DNA of 64,000 nt from Tachypleus tridentatus (taxonomy: Eukaryota; Arthropoda; Merostomata; Xiphosura; Limulidae): assembly GCF_004210375.1 (NCBI RefSeq), contig NW_027467782.1:26081276-26145275 (forward strand). The letters are read 5' to 3'. How positions within the stretch are numbered: position 1 is the first letter of the stretch; the number at the start of each line of letters is the position of its first letter. The translations under genes and the position numbers were made by a program. The notes below the pieces were generated by a model, which was given only the letters and a program-made list of their open reading frames with translations, was not told the origin of the DNA and ran no database searches. Shown here in pieces: positions 1 through 11,029 of the stretch.

Positions 1-3000
1 TCAGAAGAACAAAGATCTCATTTCTTGTTTTTCTCAAAGTATAGCAAAACATTACACTTAACTATTTAGTGATCACTTTTCTCTAAATACTCCTCCACTT
101 CAAATCATAGAAGCATTTCAACTTTAAAGATTAGCAGTTGATAAATCCAAAATAGAATACCTTCTTGCTTGTTTGCTGACTAACTCTTGGGTATAGAAAA
201 CCATCTTGAATCATTTCAAGAAGTCTCTCTCTTTCATTACTTGACTTTACACGGTCTCAATCAATGTGTCTAAAATTATTCTCCTATTACGATTGCATCA
301 ATATTTGTATAAGTAAAATCCTTGATGTTATTATACAGTTTATCATCGACCTCACATACATGAGGTCAGTAATAAACTGTATAATGTTAACTCCCTTAAC
401 AATAATCCAATTAAAACCTTCCTACACTTGCAACCTTTAATTGTAACTTCCATTCTAAAGTTTTCAACTTAACAATCCACAGTTTACTTCTTAGGTAAAT
501 AGTCTCTCAACCTCCTTTTCTTTAAAAAGCCTTTCACTGTTAAATAATTTGACCTCTTATCTATTTATGAAGCACTACTTGACAAAAATTTTGTGTCCAC
601 TTGTAACTTGTGGTAATCACTGGACTGATTGTCACCAAATCTGGCCTGTACCTTTAGGCACCTCAAATAGTTAGCATTTGGATCTCTCCCTGGGGACCTT
701 ATGTCTTTCCTGTACATTTGTTCACTTATGGCTGGCAAACTATTAAACTTTTTGTCACCAAACCTCACAGGTTCCCTTAGGGCAGTTGGATCTGATGTAC
801 TATTCTACCCCTAAGGGATCCCTATTGTCTTCCATATGCTTTGAATGGATACATTACATCAGCTAGTTTCAAAATGATTCCTATTATCAATATTTTCCAA
901 GCTTAACAATGTTCCCATGTTTCCTATTATACCACACCTCCAATTTCAACTACAACTTTGAACTTATCTATCTTGTTCCTAATATTCCTGATACTAGAAT
1001 AATAGCAGCTAAGCAAATTGTTGAATTTACTATTTTATTTTAAACAATGCTTTCAAGGGCCAGGCACTTAGGATTTGGGCTGTATGGTAGACATTAATAT
1101 GTAACATTATTCCACAATGAGTTAAAACCATATTTTAGTGTTTTCAGGTTTAACTAAAATTCCAAACAGAATTTTAATGAAAAATTCACAGATTTACCAG
1201 CACTGTTGCAAGTTTTGACTCTCATAGTACACAGTATTCAACTTAATTCTTTTTGGTGAATGTCCACCTTGGAAGATGTATGTATAGTATTGCGTTGTTG
1301 ACTAACTTTCTCAGCCTATTTTCTAAGATCAAACATAGTTTGTTGTATTCTTCTCTATTTTTTTCTATTATTTGTTTTCAGAGTAAACAAAGGCCTTCAT
1401 CTTGGCATTAGTGGGATAATCCTCATCACCTTGGCCAATGGTACTCTATTGGTTTCAGTGCAGTTGGACAAATCATTCTGTAGGTTCTAGCTGAAACCCA
1501 GTCTTCAGTCAATGAAAGTGCCATGTAGTTGTTTAAAAAGCTTCTTCTTCAATCTCTCTTTCACTTCTTTGAATGCCCTGAGTAACATATCAGAGCAAGT
1601 ATAACTTTTCTCTGGCAGAGAATGTTGCACATCGTTGACAGATGAGAATACTTTTGTATCATCATATATGTTAAAAATGTCATTTCCTATTATGTACATT
1701 AGACCTTTAGCATCTCTTTGAAGTAACATGGTGCATAGAATCCTTATTATAGTCATACAGAATGCAAGCAAATAATTGTTCTTGTCAAGAGGTCTGAAAA
1801 ATTCCGTCTATCAAACTTCTTAATTTGGAAGTTTGACATTGCTCTAGATTTGATACCAAAAAAAAAACTTTCAAAATGAATAGACATCATTCCTGTGCCC
1901 TGTTGAAGTACTACAATAATACCTTGCTTTTACATGAGTTCGTGGATAATCTGCTTCGTTTTTTGGTATCATGAAATCCAAGGGATCTTTAGAAATAATG
2001 CTAGACTTTTCATCTTTATCACTCCAGTATAATAATGGAATAGTATAATCAATCCTTCCTCTTCTTTTTTCTTTCTGCCTTTAATTTTCTCTGCAGCTGT
2101 TTCCCACTTTCTTTTGCCATTTTGATCTCCAAGCCTAAACTGTTGCATCCACACTGACATCGAGAACATTTCCTTCAAGTATCATACGTATGCCCTTTGC
2201 ACTTACAAGCCATTTTCTTCTTTTCCTGTATTAATATTGTTTTATCAATACAAGATCAGTACAATATGTGATTTATTGGTGTGACAATTATCTGCTTTTT
2301 GTCCAATCAGGTTTTTGTAGGTTTTAGCCAATGAACAAATGATGCAGGATGACTTCAAAAATTAAGTTATGCAAAATGCTGGTTGCCTAGTGCATGGAAT
2401 CACTGTCAAATTTACTAAATTTGTCTTTAATATGTATTTATCTTGTTGTACTTCATGTATACAAATTTCACATTGCCCTAGTTAGCTTATTTGCAACTAC
2501 ACAAAAGGGTCTTGTAGAGTTGAGTCATAGGATGAATAATAGATCAGGTTGGCAGCAGTTCCTGATAGCAGCAACATGTGACTTTGGATATGATAGTAAC
2601 TGACTGAATATCTTTACAAACATCTTAAAAAGTTCACCAGACATCCTACTAACTGACCTACTTAAGTGAATCTCATCTTTAGTATATAATCTCTCCCTTA
2701 TCGTAAAAACTATTCCACAGCTCCAGCTAGCTTATCTGTTGGCCTAAGTATCCACTTGACAATCTTTTACTTAAACTTTGGATCTTACTCAATAATTTAT
2801 TTCAGTATCTGGCTTGAAGGAGTATTCCTTAAACCTCAGATGTGTACTTCTATCCTTAAATCTCTTATGGCATTCTTTATACTTTTTAAGCATTTCCTCT
2901 CTCTTGTCTAGTTTTCATTATCATTTTTTCCTACATGCACTACAAAAAGAGGATGTTTTTTGGTACCAACAAGTAAATTATCAACATGCTTCATAATGTC

Positions 3001-3480
3001 TTGTACTTTAGTATCTAGCAAACAAATTCTAAAACATACTCCCTCCAATGACATTTATAGCAGTTATTGGACCTTTAGGATTTCTTCCTATGCCCATCTA
3101 AGCATTGGTCTGAAATTTTTTACACTTGCTCCAATATTTTGTAATGCACTCAATTGCCCATAAAGATATTTGTCTTGTAATACTTTCCAGTTACAGTTGA
3201 CAGTGTGCAATGATCTGTGTTACATATTTGTACTTGTGCAATAGTGTACAATGATCTGTGTTTTGACTTGTACTGTTCACACTCACTATAGATGTACACG
3301 CTTATAGCTGGAATCAGTTTTGCTGAGAAATACTGTGGCAACAAATCTAGTAAACATTTGTAATTTTCTTTGCTATCCAAGCGACCAAACTGTCTTACAA
3401 GACGTAACTTTTAGATATGTACATGTTAGAATAACAGTAGGTCTTTTAAAGTATTACTTTACAACACAACACACAGAGAG
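1..3480. other. AT-rich non-coding stretch, no gene recognised
   Basis: I see no exon of a recognisable host gene here. Around 2213 down to 2060 on the minus strand a short reading frame begins with a Met and a cysteine-rich cluster (CKCKG, then CSRCQCGCN), followed by a lysine/arginine-rich tail. It is interrupted and has no partner exon that I can identify. It may be a transposon-derived zinc-binding scrap. The rest is unassigned and could be the 3' continuation of the prolyl hydroxylase locus, whose catalytic exons I looked for and did not find. Confidence 0.4.
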
Positions 3481-3715
3481 AAGTTCCTTACAATACATTA
3501 TATTATCCATCACACAACAACAACAAGAGTAGTCTATCACAGTACAACAACAGTGGAGTAGTATATCACAGTACAATGACAGTAGAGTTTTCTCTCATTA
3601 TACAGCAACAATAAAAAAGTTAATCTTAAAACAACAACAACAGATAAATCCCTCCCAGTACAACAACAATGGATTAGTCCTTCATAATACAAAATAAAGA
3701 AGTCCATCTCTTCAA
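3480..3715. repeat. Degenerate minisatellite, about 29-bp unit
   Basis: From about 3527 the motif GAGTAGTCTATCACAGTACA plus an ACAACAGTG tail repeats with 29-bp spacing for three clear copies. It then decays into further CAACAACA-containing units up to about 3710, roughly eight units in all. It lies just outside the prolyl hydroxylase-like exon at 3832-3901. Confidence 0.7.
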
Positions 3716-3831
3716 ATTGTTACACTAATACATAGACCATTCAATCAATAACCATTAAATGAGGTGATAAACCTCTAGTTGTTAAATATTCATCCACTGT
3801 CGACATACTCATTTGTATCTTGAATACACAC

Positions 3832-3901
3832 CTTGCACTTGTTCAAGCATAAGAGAAGCTTCAAATTCACCACTGATAACATAGTGAGAAGGCCTATGAA
3901 G
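3832..3901 (-). CDS. Prolyl 4-hydroxylase alpha-like, exon (start of catalytic region)
   Basis: A 70-bp exon on the minus strand. The acceptor is a pyrimidine-rich TTTCCTTACAG and the donor GTGTGT follows directly. It reads LHRPSHYVISGEFEASLMLE and ends in phase 1. It enters in phase 0, which matches the phase-0 end of the upstream exon at 4436-4609. In P4H alpha subunits the segment after the ISDAEIE region begins L-x-R and carries a TGELE-type motif. Here SGEFE sits at that place, so I read it as the next exon of the same gene. The identity is weaker than for the 4436-4609 exon because the exon is short and divergent. The next exon, which should hold the iron-binding HxD motif, was not found downstream. 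Confidence 0.5.
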
Positions 3902-3999
3902 CTGTAAGGAAAGAATGATAATGTTCAGATCACAATATTACACAAGGAGGAAAGACTGGTAGTATTGAAATTACAAAACTAAATGGCTGGAATTACTGA

Positions 4000-4435
4000 T
4001 AGTGTACACATCTTAGGTTTACTATTGAAGGAAAGATTGATGGTGCACAGATCTCAGGTTTACTATTGAAGGAAAGATTGATTGTGTACAAATCTCAGGT
4101 GTACTATTGAAGAAAAGATTGATTGTGCACAGATCTCAGGTGTACTATTGAAGAAAAGATTGATTGTGTACAGATCTCAGGTTTACTATTGAAGAAAAGA
4201 TTGATTGTGTACAGATTTCAGGTTTACTATTGAAGAAAAGATTGATTGTGTACAGATCTCAGGTGTACCATTGAAGAAAAGATCGATTGTGTACAGATCT
4301 CAGGTTTACTATTGAAGAAAAGATTGATTGTGCACAGATCTTAGGTTTACTATTGAAGAAAAGATTGATTGTGTACAGATCTCAGGTGTACTACTGAATG
4401 AAAGAGTTATATTGCACAAATCTTACAATTCTTAC
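4000..4435. repeat. Minisatellite, 41-bp unit, about 10 copies
   Basis: The unit ACAGATCTCAGGTTTACTAT, followed by TGAAGAAAAGATTGATTGTGT, repeats every 41 bp (for example cores at 4048 and 4089). Copies differ at a few sites (GTTTACT or GTGTACT; GTGCACA or GTGTACA). The array fills the intron between two prolyl hydroxylase-like exons and runs to the edge of the exon at 4436. Each unit has an internal AGATCT palindrome. Confidence 0.9.
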
Positions 4436-4609
4436 TGTAAGTTGACTAATGTTCTTTAGTCTTTGGATTTCTTGGTCACTTATGGCATCGTGGAGTTGAA
4501 CAATATAAGGTTTGTGGCTCTTTTCCTCTAACTTAATTGGTTGTATTAGCAGATACGGATGATGACCACTGAAATATCGACACTTGAGATCCTTATCCCA
4601 TTTTAAAGG
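4436..4609 (-). CDS. Prolyl 4-hydroxylase alpha subunit-like exon
   Basis: A 174-bp exon (58 codons, phase 0 to 0) with acceptor TTTTTGTCACAG and donor GTAAGA. The product reads PLKWDKDLKCRYF, then HPYLLIQPIKLEE, KPYIVQLHDAISDQEIQRLK. This is the segment just before the catalytic 2-oxoglutarate/Fe(II) dioxygenase domain of collagen prolyl 4-hydroxylase alpha subunits, which hydroxylate proline in procollagen in the ER. Known landmarks are the LKCRY cysteine, the hydrophobic L-x-P-x-K-x-E strand and the H-D-x-(I/L)-S-D-x-E-I helix; all are present. The exon is fully open. It is the most secure host exon of this locus. Whether the whole gene works cannot be told from the window. Confidence 0.85.
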
Positions 4610-4769
4610 CTGTGACAAAAACATCATATATTACAATAAAAAATAATGTATTTTAATTTTATTATGAGTAAATTAATTATTTTATAGTATGAACGTTATT
4701 AATACTAAAAAATTCACATTTACATTAGGTACGAGTTAATATGTACCAGTTTTAAACAGAGTAGATAGA

Positions 4770-5240
4770 TGTAATTAAAGACAGTAGACACCTAAAGGTA
4801 AATAAAGACATCCAGATGTCAATAAAGTAGGAGACATTGAATGCATACATATAAACAAAGAGAGTAGACACGTATATAAATAAAGTAAGAAACAGTAGAC
4901 ATTTAAATTTGAATAAAATGAGAAACATTGATCACGTGTATTGAAATAAAGAGAGTAGACAAATATGCATAAATAAAATTAAAACAGTAAACAAATGTAC
5001 ATGAATAAGTAGACACGTGCATTTCGATGAAGAAATATTAAAAAGTACATGTAAACAAAGAATACACCCATGTACACGAATAAAGTAAGAAACAGTAGAC
5101 ACCTACATGTGAATGAAGTAAGAGACATTGAACAAATTCTTGTAATGAGATAAGTATAAATCAATAAGGTAAGAAACACGAGACAAGTACATGTATGAAT
5201 AAATAAAGACATCTACATGGGAATAATGTAAGACACTTAC
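4770..5240. repeat. Degenerate tandem repeat, roughly 35-bp units
   Basis: Variants of AGTAGACACCTACATGTGAA followed by TAAAGTAAGAAACA recur with irregular spacing through this stretch. Minus-strand open frames here, rich in Leu, Phe and Tyr, are products of the repeat, not genes. The array lies in the intron between the exons at 4436-4609 and 5365-5482. Confidence 0.6.
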
Positions 5241-5364
5241 TTATGTAACTTACAGTAAAAAACATGCTCATATTTGGTATAATAAAACAGCATATTTACG
5301 ATGCTCCTTTAAAGCTGATTCTAGTTTCTAACATACAGATTTACCTGAAACATATATCCATTAC

Positions 5365-5482
5365 CCTGAGTTGTTCTCCACAATACAGTCTGTTGAATTG
5401 TTTCTTTTCTATTACAAGATCAAGATTGTCAACAAAAAACACTGGCTTGAAATTCCTTTCATAAGACATGTTGTTTCTATCA
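5365..5482 (-). CDS. Prolyl 4-hydroxylase alpha-like, exon before the CRY segment
   Basis: A 118-bp exon with acceptor TTTCCTTTAG and donor GTAATG. It enters in phase 2 and leaves in phase 0, which fits the phase-0 start of the exon at 4609. It reads DRNNMSYERNF, then EKKQFNRLYCGEQLR. In P4H alpha subunits the linker between the TPR-like peptide-substrate domain and the catalytic domain ends in Y-E-x-L-C-R-G-E, directly before the L-K-C-R-Y segment. Here the motif reads F-N-R-L-Y-C-G-E, so the cysteine has moved by one position and the arginine is missing. A second GT (after VMDICF) lies a little further on, but it would break the phase. The assignment rests on position, phase and the motif. 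Confidence 0.6.
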
Positions 5483-5559
5483 CTAAAGGAAACAGAAACA
5501 GTCTTCCAAGTTGTTTCTATAATAAATCAGAAAATGTTTAGCAAGGGATAAGAGAAAGT

Positions 5560-5710
5560 TTTGGATATTTCTGGTAGCTACACCAACAACTTAACAGCTA
5601 CAGTTAATCCATTACTGATAGTTACACCAGCAACTAAACAGCTACAGTTACTCCATATTTATATTTATATTCATATTTGTATTTATATCCGTATTTATAA
5701 AGTTTAAATT
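5560..5710. repeat. Short duplication plus TTTATA-rich simple repeat
   Basis: Two copies of a unit containing GCTACACCAACAACTTAACA / GTTACACCAGCAACTAAACA lie in tandem at about 5575-5660. They are followed by a run of TATTTATATTTATATTCATA-type simple sequence. Confidence 0.6.
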
Positions 5711-6384
5711 ATGCCTTTTAATTATTTATACATTGGCTTTTCTAATGCACAGTAATAGTTAAATATGTCTAGAGTAAGACACAACCCTCAGTGAACACAT
5801 AATAAAACTCTACCAGAAAAGAAGCAGCCTTTTCAAATACAACAAATACGACTAAAACAGTGTTTTAAATAAAGCTTTGTGTCTTGTAATTATGTACTGA
5901 CCCAAAGTTCTTTGTTTCCCAGGTTTGGTGTAAACACGCATCATGTACACATGCAACCCCTCAGAACAACATCACATCTATTATCCAGTTGTAACCATGG
6001 AGATCAACTTTCAATGAAAAATAATCAACTTTTAGATAGGTCATGGACATTCACAGCGTTCGGTATAGTAGTCTGTTTCAGTTTTAGTGCAAAACAAACA
6101 GTTCATTTTGCGATAGACTTGTGAAATAATAATATGAACAAATAGAAAAATTTTGACTTTTTCTAATGAACGTGAAAAATCCCCTTCTGTTGATTATCAA
6201 TTTTAACTTTGGAAAAGGAAGACTGTGAAAAAATAAGTCTGTTTTAAAGGTAGCCCAAATGTTCTGTAAAAGAGTTTTGAGGAAATTCCTATCATTTTCA
6301 TACCACTGGTGAAATAGGCATATACATTCTGTTATTATTTTAGTGCCACTGAAAGTTTAGATATGTGTGTATATGTAATACTCT

Positions 6385-7485
6385 GTGGTACCATTGAAGG
6401 ACTAGGTACATCACGTTTTTACCACAGTAGTACTGAAGAATTAGGTACATACACTATGTTGTTGTTGTAGTGACATAGAAGGATTAGGTATATACACTAT
6501 GTTGTTATTGTACTAACACTGAAGGATTAGGTACATGCATTCTGTTGTTATAGTAGTAACACTGAAAGGCTAGTTATACATGTTATATTGTTATTGTAGT
6601 AACACTGAAGGACTAAGTATATGTTATGTTGTTATTGCAGCAGCACTGGAGGACTAGGTATAAACATTCTGTTGTTACTGTAGTAATATTGAAGGACTAG
6701 GTATAAACATTCTGTTGTTACTGTGGTAATACTGAAGGACTAAGTATATATGTTATGTTGTAATTGAAGCATCACTGGAGGACTAGGTATAAACATTCTG
6801 TTGTTACTGTAGTAACACTGAAGGACTAAGTGTATATGTTATGTTGTTATTGTAGCATCACTGGAGGACTAGGTATAAACATTCTGTTGTTACTGTAGTA
6901 ACACTGAAGGACTAAGTATATATGTTATGTTGTTATTGTAGCATCATTGGAGGACTAGGTATAAACATTCTGTTGTTATTGTAGCATCACTGGAGGACTA
7001 GGTATAAACATTCTGTTGTTACTGTAGTAATACTGAAGAGCTAGGTATATATGTTATGTTGTTATTGTAGCATCACTGGAGGACTAGGCAAAAACATTCT
7101 GTTGCTACTGTAGTAATACTGAAGAACTAGGTATATATGTTATGTTGTTATTGTAGCATCACTGGAGGACTAGGTATAAACATTCTGTTGTTACTGTAGT
7201 AATACTGAAGGACTAGGTATAAACATTCTGTTGTTACTGTAGTAATACTGAAGGACTAGGTATATATGTTATGTTGTTATTGTAGCATCACTGGAGGACT
7301 AGGTATAAACATTCTGTTGTTACTGTAGTAATACTGAAGGACTAGGTATATATGTTATGTTGTTATTGTAGCATCACTGGAGGACTAGGAATAAACATTC
7401 TGTTGTTACTGTAGTAATACTGAAGGACTAGGTAAAAACATTCTGTTGTTACTGTAGTAATACTGAAGGACTAGGTATATGGTTT
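6385..7485. repeat. Higher-order minisatellite, 43-bp unit in A/B dimers
   Basis: About 25 units of 43 bp, all starting ACTG(A/G)AGGACTAGGTATA. Two variants alternate. Type A continues TATGTTATGTTGTTATTGTAG and ends CATC. Type B continues AACATTCTGTTGTTACTGTA and ends GTAAT. From about 6700 to 7480 A and B mostly alternate as an 86-bp dimer, with a few B-B steps. The left edge (6385-6640) is more divergent and not clearly dimeric. The array ends sharply at about 7480. Confidence 0.92.
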
Positions 7486-8103
7486 TACTCATCATAATAC
7501 TCTAAACTGAACAGAAACTGATTAACCAGTGAATGGATATTTGCTGTAAAATTCTTATCAACGCTTTAAGTGCAGCTAACACTTTAGTTGCCAATTTTGA
7601 TTTCATTCTTATCAAAAACATCCAACGAAGCCGAAAGTACCGTTACAATGTTAAGCCTATTTAAAAATTAAACCTTGTTGTAAAATCTACACATTTTAAA
7701 TTTTAAGTTTAAATTGTGACCATCCTTTTTTATTTATAAATCAGACTATATCTAGTTGTTATTTAACCCAAATGACTTCGAATTTTAATATCAAGATTAA
7801 ATAGCTCACAAATTTATAAGAGCGACCACTCTCACCCTGCATCTAAAAACTCAGATTTGATGATCAGCGTTAACCTCAAAAATATACATATATATTTGAT
7901 AGCGTTTAAACGACAAAAAGCAACCTGAGCGTTGAGAGAATTTTTGTTCAATCGGAAATTTAAAATGAACAGATTTAAATAACAAATGCAAAGAAATGTA
8001 CAAAATAATATTTGATACACACGTGTCAGAAAAACTACTGTGAAGAAAGGCTCAAATATAAGAATAAACCATTAATATAATGATAAATATGAAATATTAT
8101 TAC

Positions 8104-8240
8104 TTCATCAGCTTTTATGTCCTTTCCAACAATATAGTAAGCTACTTTAGAAATACTCAACAATACACACCGTCTCTTAGGAACCAAACTATCACTGCAC
8201 AAGTTTCGAAGTCTTTGTGAAAAAAAAACAACTGCGGCGT
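8104..8240 (-). CDS. Possible upstream exon of the prolyl hydroxylase-like gene
   Basis: An open minus-strand segment reads RLRNLCSDSLVPKRR, then CVLLSISKVAYYIVGKDIKA, and stops at a GTAATA donor-like site. In P4H alpha the TPR-like peptide-binding domain carries an E-D-C-F-x-L-G-K-x-A-Y pattern, and the CVLLSISKVAYY stretch is loosely like it. The 5' edge is unclear: an AG lies near 8232 but without a pyrimidine tract. It could equally be chance. Confidence 0.22.
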
Positions 8241-8310
8241 ATATTTCAAAATATTAATTTTACTAAAAGTAATTACAAAGGCTCTTTGGAAGATCTGAGT
8301 TGACATAATA

Positions 8311-9015
8311 ATGATGTCTATTCTGGAGTGTTTAACTCATGTATTTCTGTTGCTTCTAATATGCTGTTGGAGGAATATCTTAATCCTGGCTCTCTTTAGG
8401 TTTTTGATGGTAGCATCAATAATGGCTTCTATATGCTACTTAATTAAAGTAATGACGGCTTCCTGTAAATGTAAAACCACGAAAGATGTGAAAGACGCTT
8501 TAAAGTACATGTCTAAAGAAATCTATATGGATATCTTGATATATCTTATTATAGTTGTTGTAACTGTCCTATGGCGATTACATTACGTATCCATGGTGAA
8601 TATCGCAAGAAACCTGATTGACGTAGTTGTGGTGGTTCTCCTAATCTGTTTAATTATTTTAGCCATGACAAATGTACTAAAACGTTCAAATAATGTCTTT
8701 TGGTTGGTTATCCTAAGTTGTTTCGTTAATATCATCCTGATGGTTCTCGGCAGATGTTTGACAAAGATTATCATGAGAGCAGTATTAATATGTTTAACTT
8801 CACTAATCATATTAATTGTTTTGATGCGTGAGACAAAAATGATAATGATAGATATCGAGAGATACTTAACTGAAAAGGTGATGATCAGTATCTTAGAGAA
8901 ACTGATTAAAGTAATAATAATGACTACACTCCAATTTATAATCAAAGAAAACATGATAGCTGTCCAATATATCTTAGTTTACGTATTAATTAAGGTTATA
9001 ACTTTTTCTATTTAA
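8311..9015 (+). CDS. Hydrophobic ORF of 234 codons, probably repeat-derived
   Basis: I do not recognise this protein. It opens with MMSILECL and closes with VLIKVITFSI. It is dominated by Ile, Leu, Val and Met, with several hydrophobic runs long enough to span a membrane (near residues 8-34, 73-90, 107-121, 129-146 and 155-172). A loose 12-residue pattern recurs: I-x-x-x-L-I-x-V-(I/V/M), as in DIERYLTEKVM, SILEKLIKVIIM, NIARNLIDVVVV and SICYLIKVMT. The DNA near the 3' end splits cleanly into 36-bp units, which suggests a decayed 36-bp tandem repeat that kept one frame open because its unit is a multiple of three. The minus strand is also open over 8583-8954, as expected for such a repeat. No splice context or known domain supports a gene. 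Confidence 0.3.
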   Translation: MMSILECLTHVFLLLLICCWRNILILALFRFLMVASIMASICYLIKVMTASCKCKTTKDVKDALKYMSKEIYMDILIYLIIVVVTVLWRLHYVSMVNIARNLIDVVVVVLLICLIILAMTNVLKRSNNVFWLVILSCFVNIILMVLGRCLTKIIMRAVLICLTSLIILIVLMRETKMIMIDIERYLTEKVMISILEKLIKVIIMTTLQFIIKENMIAVQYILVYVLIKVITFSI

Positions 9016-9064
9016 TACAGTTATGGCGATTAGTGATGTCAATAAAAACCCACGTGTAGAGAAA

Positions 9065-9354
9065 TATATATGCAAAAACGTTTCTTTTGGGTTGAGAAAA
9101 TATTTTACATGGAAGAGCGAACTACGTCAGGTTCACAAAGAAAGAAGTAACTGACCGGTAATTTATTTATATAAATAAAATTATATATTCAAAAATCTAA
9201 CACTGCCCTCTATATTCCGATACTTAGTTACACAATCCCTTCCAAATATGTGGTCAGCTTGCGCTCAGTTACTTCTTTCATTGTGAACTTGATGTAGTTC
9301 GCTTTTTCATGTAAAATAATTTTTCAACCCAAACGATCCATTTTTGCATATATA
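9065..9354. mobile_element. Fold-back (palindromic) MITE-like element
   Basis: Two inverted arms of about 90 bp, 9065-9154 and 9265-9354, differ at roughly ten sites. Both contain TATATATGCAAAAA, GGGTTGA, TTTTACATG, GCGAACTAC and GAAAGAAGTAACTGA. The spacer is about 110 bp. There is no coding capacity. The shape is that of a non-autonomous DNA element or fold-back transposon; the family is unknown. Confidence 0.8.
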
Positions 9355-9359
9355 GTTTT

Positions 9360-10610
9360 GATGATTGTTACGAGAAAAAAAAATCGTATACAGAAAAGAT
9401 AAATTGTTTGATAATGATCAAAATTTTTGTAATGTAATAAATCAAGGGAGTGACATATGAAGAAAACTTTAGCGTTTAGTTGACATAAAAGATATCACAC
9501 ACGGTAAAGAACAACATGGAAAAGAAATCCAAAGAACTATTGAAGTAAGTGTAAAATCTTCCAAATAAACAATTTATTCATGTCTTATCTGAATGAGGTT
9601 AAACGTTTTATAAACTTAAGAAACACCGAGATAAATTAATTCAGTCAGTATTTATTATACGATTAGGTGTGACAGCATTATTTTAGCTAATTGTCTGATT
9701 ACCTGATTGATAGTTGTGCAAAAATATTTGTTCATGTTGATTACTGATAAAGAAAAAGAAGTGAGTGAGTACAAGTGAATTTGTAACAAAATATTACATA
9801 ACAACTATGCATTTCAAAAAATATATAAATAATTTAATTATGGGTTCAAAGCCAGGGTGTTTTTAAAGTAATTACGACAATAAAAGTACTTTTTGTGTTT
9901 ATTTCTTTTGTATGCAGTAAGATTTTTACAGCTTCTTTGAAGGGAAGAGAAAAATCTGAAGGAAGATTATGTGTTTAAGTACAAATTATTCAAAAAATAG
10001 TCAATGAACTCCGATGCATGGAGGATGTTGGATGAGCGGTTAAGCTTATGCTGACAGTAATATTAAGCTGAGTTAAAAAAACTACAACACATTACCACGA
10101 TTTTGTGTTAAGATATCTAAAAAGGAGAAAACTGACAGAACCAGAATGTGTAATATTTATAATGAAGATTACACTGAAACGGGAGAAAATAACCAGTGTA
10201 GTGATTATTTTTATCACAGTTATTAGGGTGATAACCGTGATTTACTTTAACCATTGACTTGTGAAATACTCTCAATCACTGTAGAGCACGTGGCAAAATA
10301 CCAAATGACAATTACTGTATCTTTGGGTTTAATAGTTTAGAAACAAAATTTATGGTATATTGATAATGATACAAAATACAGTTAAATTTGAACTCAACAT
10401 CAAAGTAAACTATCATTAACTGATTACTACTTGGTCCTAGTTATTTAAGAGATTGTGATACAAGTAAAATAGTTTTGTTGTAGAGATTGGCTTTAATTTT
10501 AAGAAAGGAGGTTTTAGGGTTGTTTAAGAGTTTTTCTGGTTTATATGAATTTTACTTCAAAGGTTTTCATTGTTTCTTTGTGTTAGTTTCTTATCAAAAA
10601 CACCTTGGAT
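9360..10610. other. AT-rich spacer, nothing recognised
   Basis: I see no exon, tRNA or repeat that I can support between the fold-back element and the hairpin at 10612. Confidence 0.4.
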
Positions 10611-10611
10611 G

Positions 10612-10673
10612 TTTTAGATTATATTTACTTAATAAAAAAATATATTTTTTTATTAAGTAAATATAATCTAAAA
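10612..10673. repeat. Perfect 62-bp AT-rich palindrome
   Basis: The arm TTTTAGATTATATTTACTTA plus ATAAAAAAATA is followed directly by its exact reverse complement. The arms are 31 bp, with the centre between 10642 and 10643 and no mismatch and no spacer. The base after each end no longer pairs. It could form a cruciform or an RNA hairpin if transcribed. Confidence 0.97.
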
Positions 10674-11029
10674 TATAGTTTACTAAAACTGTTTTTCTCT
10701 TCGTGTTTTATTATTACAGCAGAAATTAGTGAACTCGATTAACTGTAACGAGCCTATTCTAAAAGTTTTAATATCTTTTGGTGTTTTAAGAATTAACTTT
10801 ATTACTTCAAGTGAGATCGCTAGTTTTGATCCAGCTTATAAAAATAAGTAGATTATAAATCAGACTAAAAATATGTTGTTATTAACCTCACGTATGTTGT
10901 CAGTTATACTAATTTATAAAGTTCTATATAGCTAAACTTCATTACGTTATTGTGAAGAAGGAGTAGTGATAAAAAAATAATGTAATTGATTCTTAAATGT
11001 TGAGCTCAATAGTAGCTGTAAGCTAAAGA

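Noticed and set aside
4979-5212. 77-codon minus-strand ORF rich in Leu, Phe and Tyr
   Set aside because: It is the translation of a degenerate tandem repeat; the protein repeats with the DNA unit.
8583-8954. 123-codon minus-strand ORF opposite the 234-codon ORF
   Set aside because: Both strands are open because of the same decayed repeat; no independent support for a gene.
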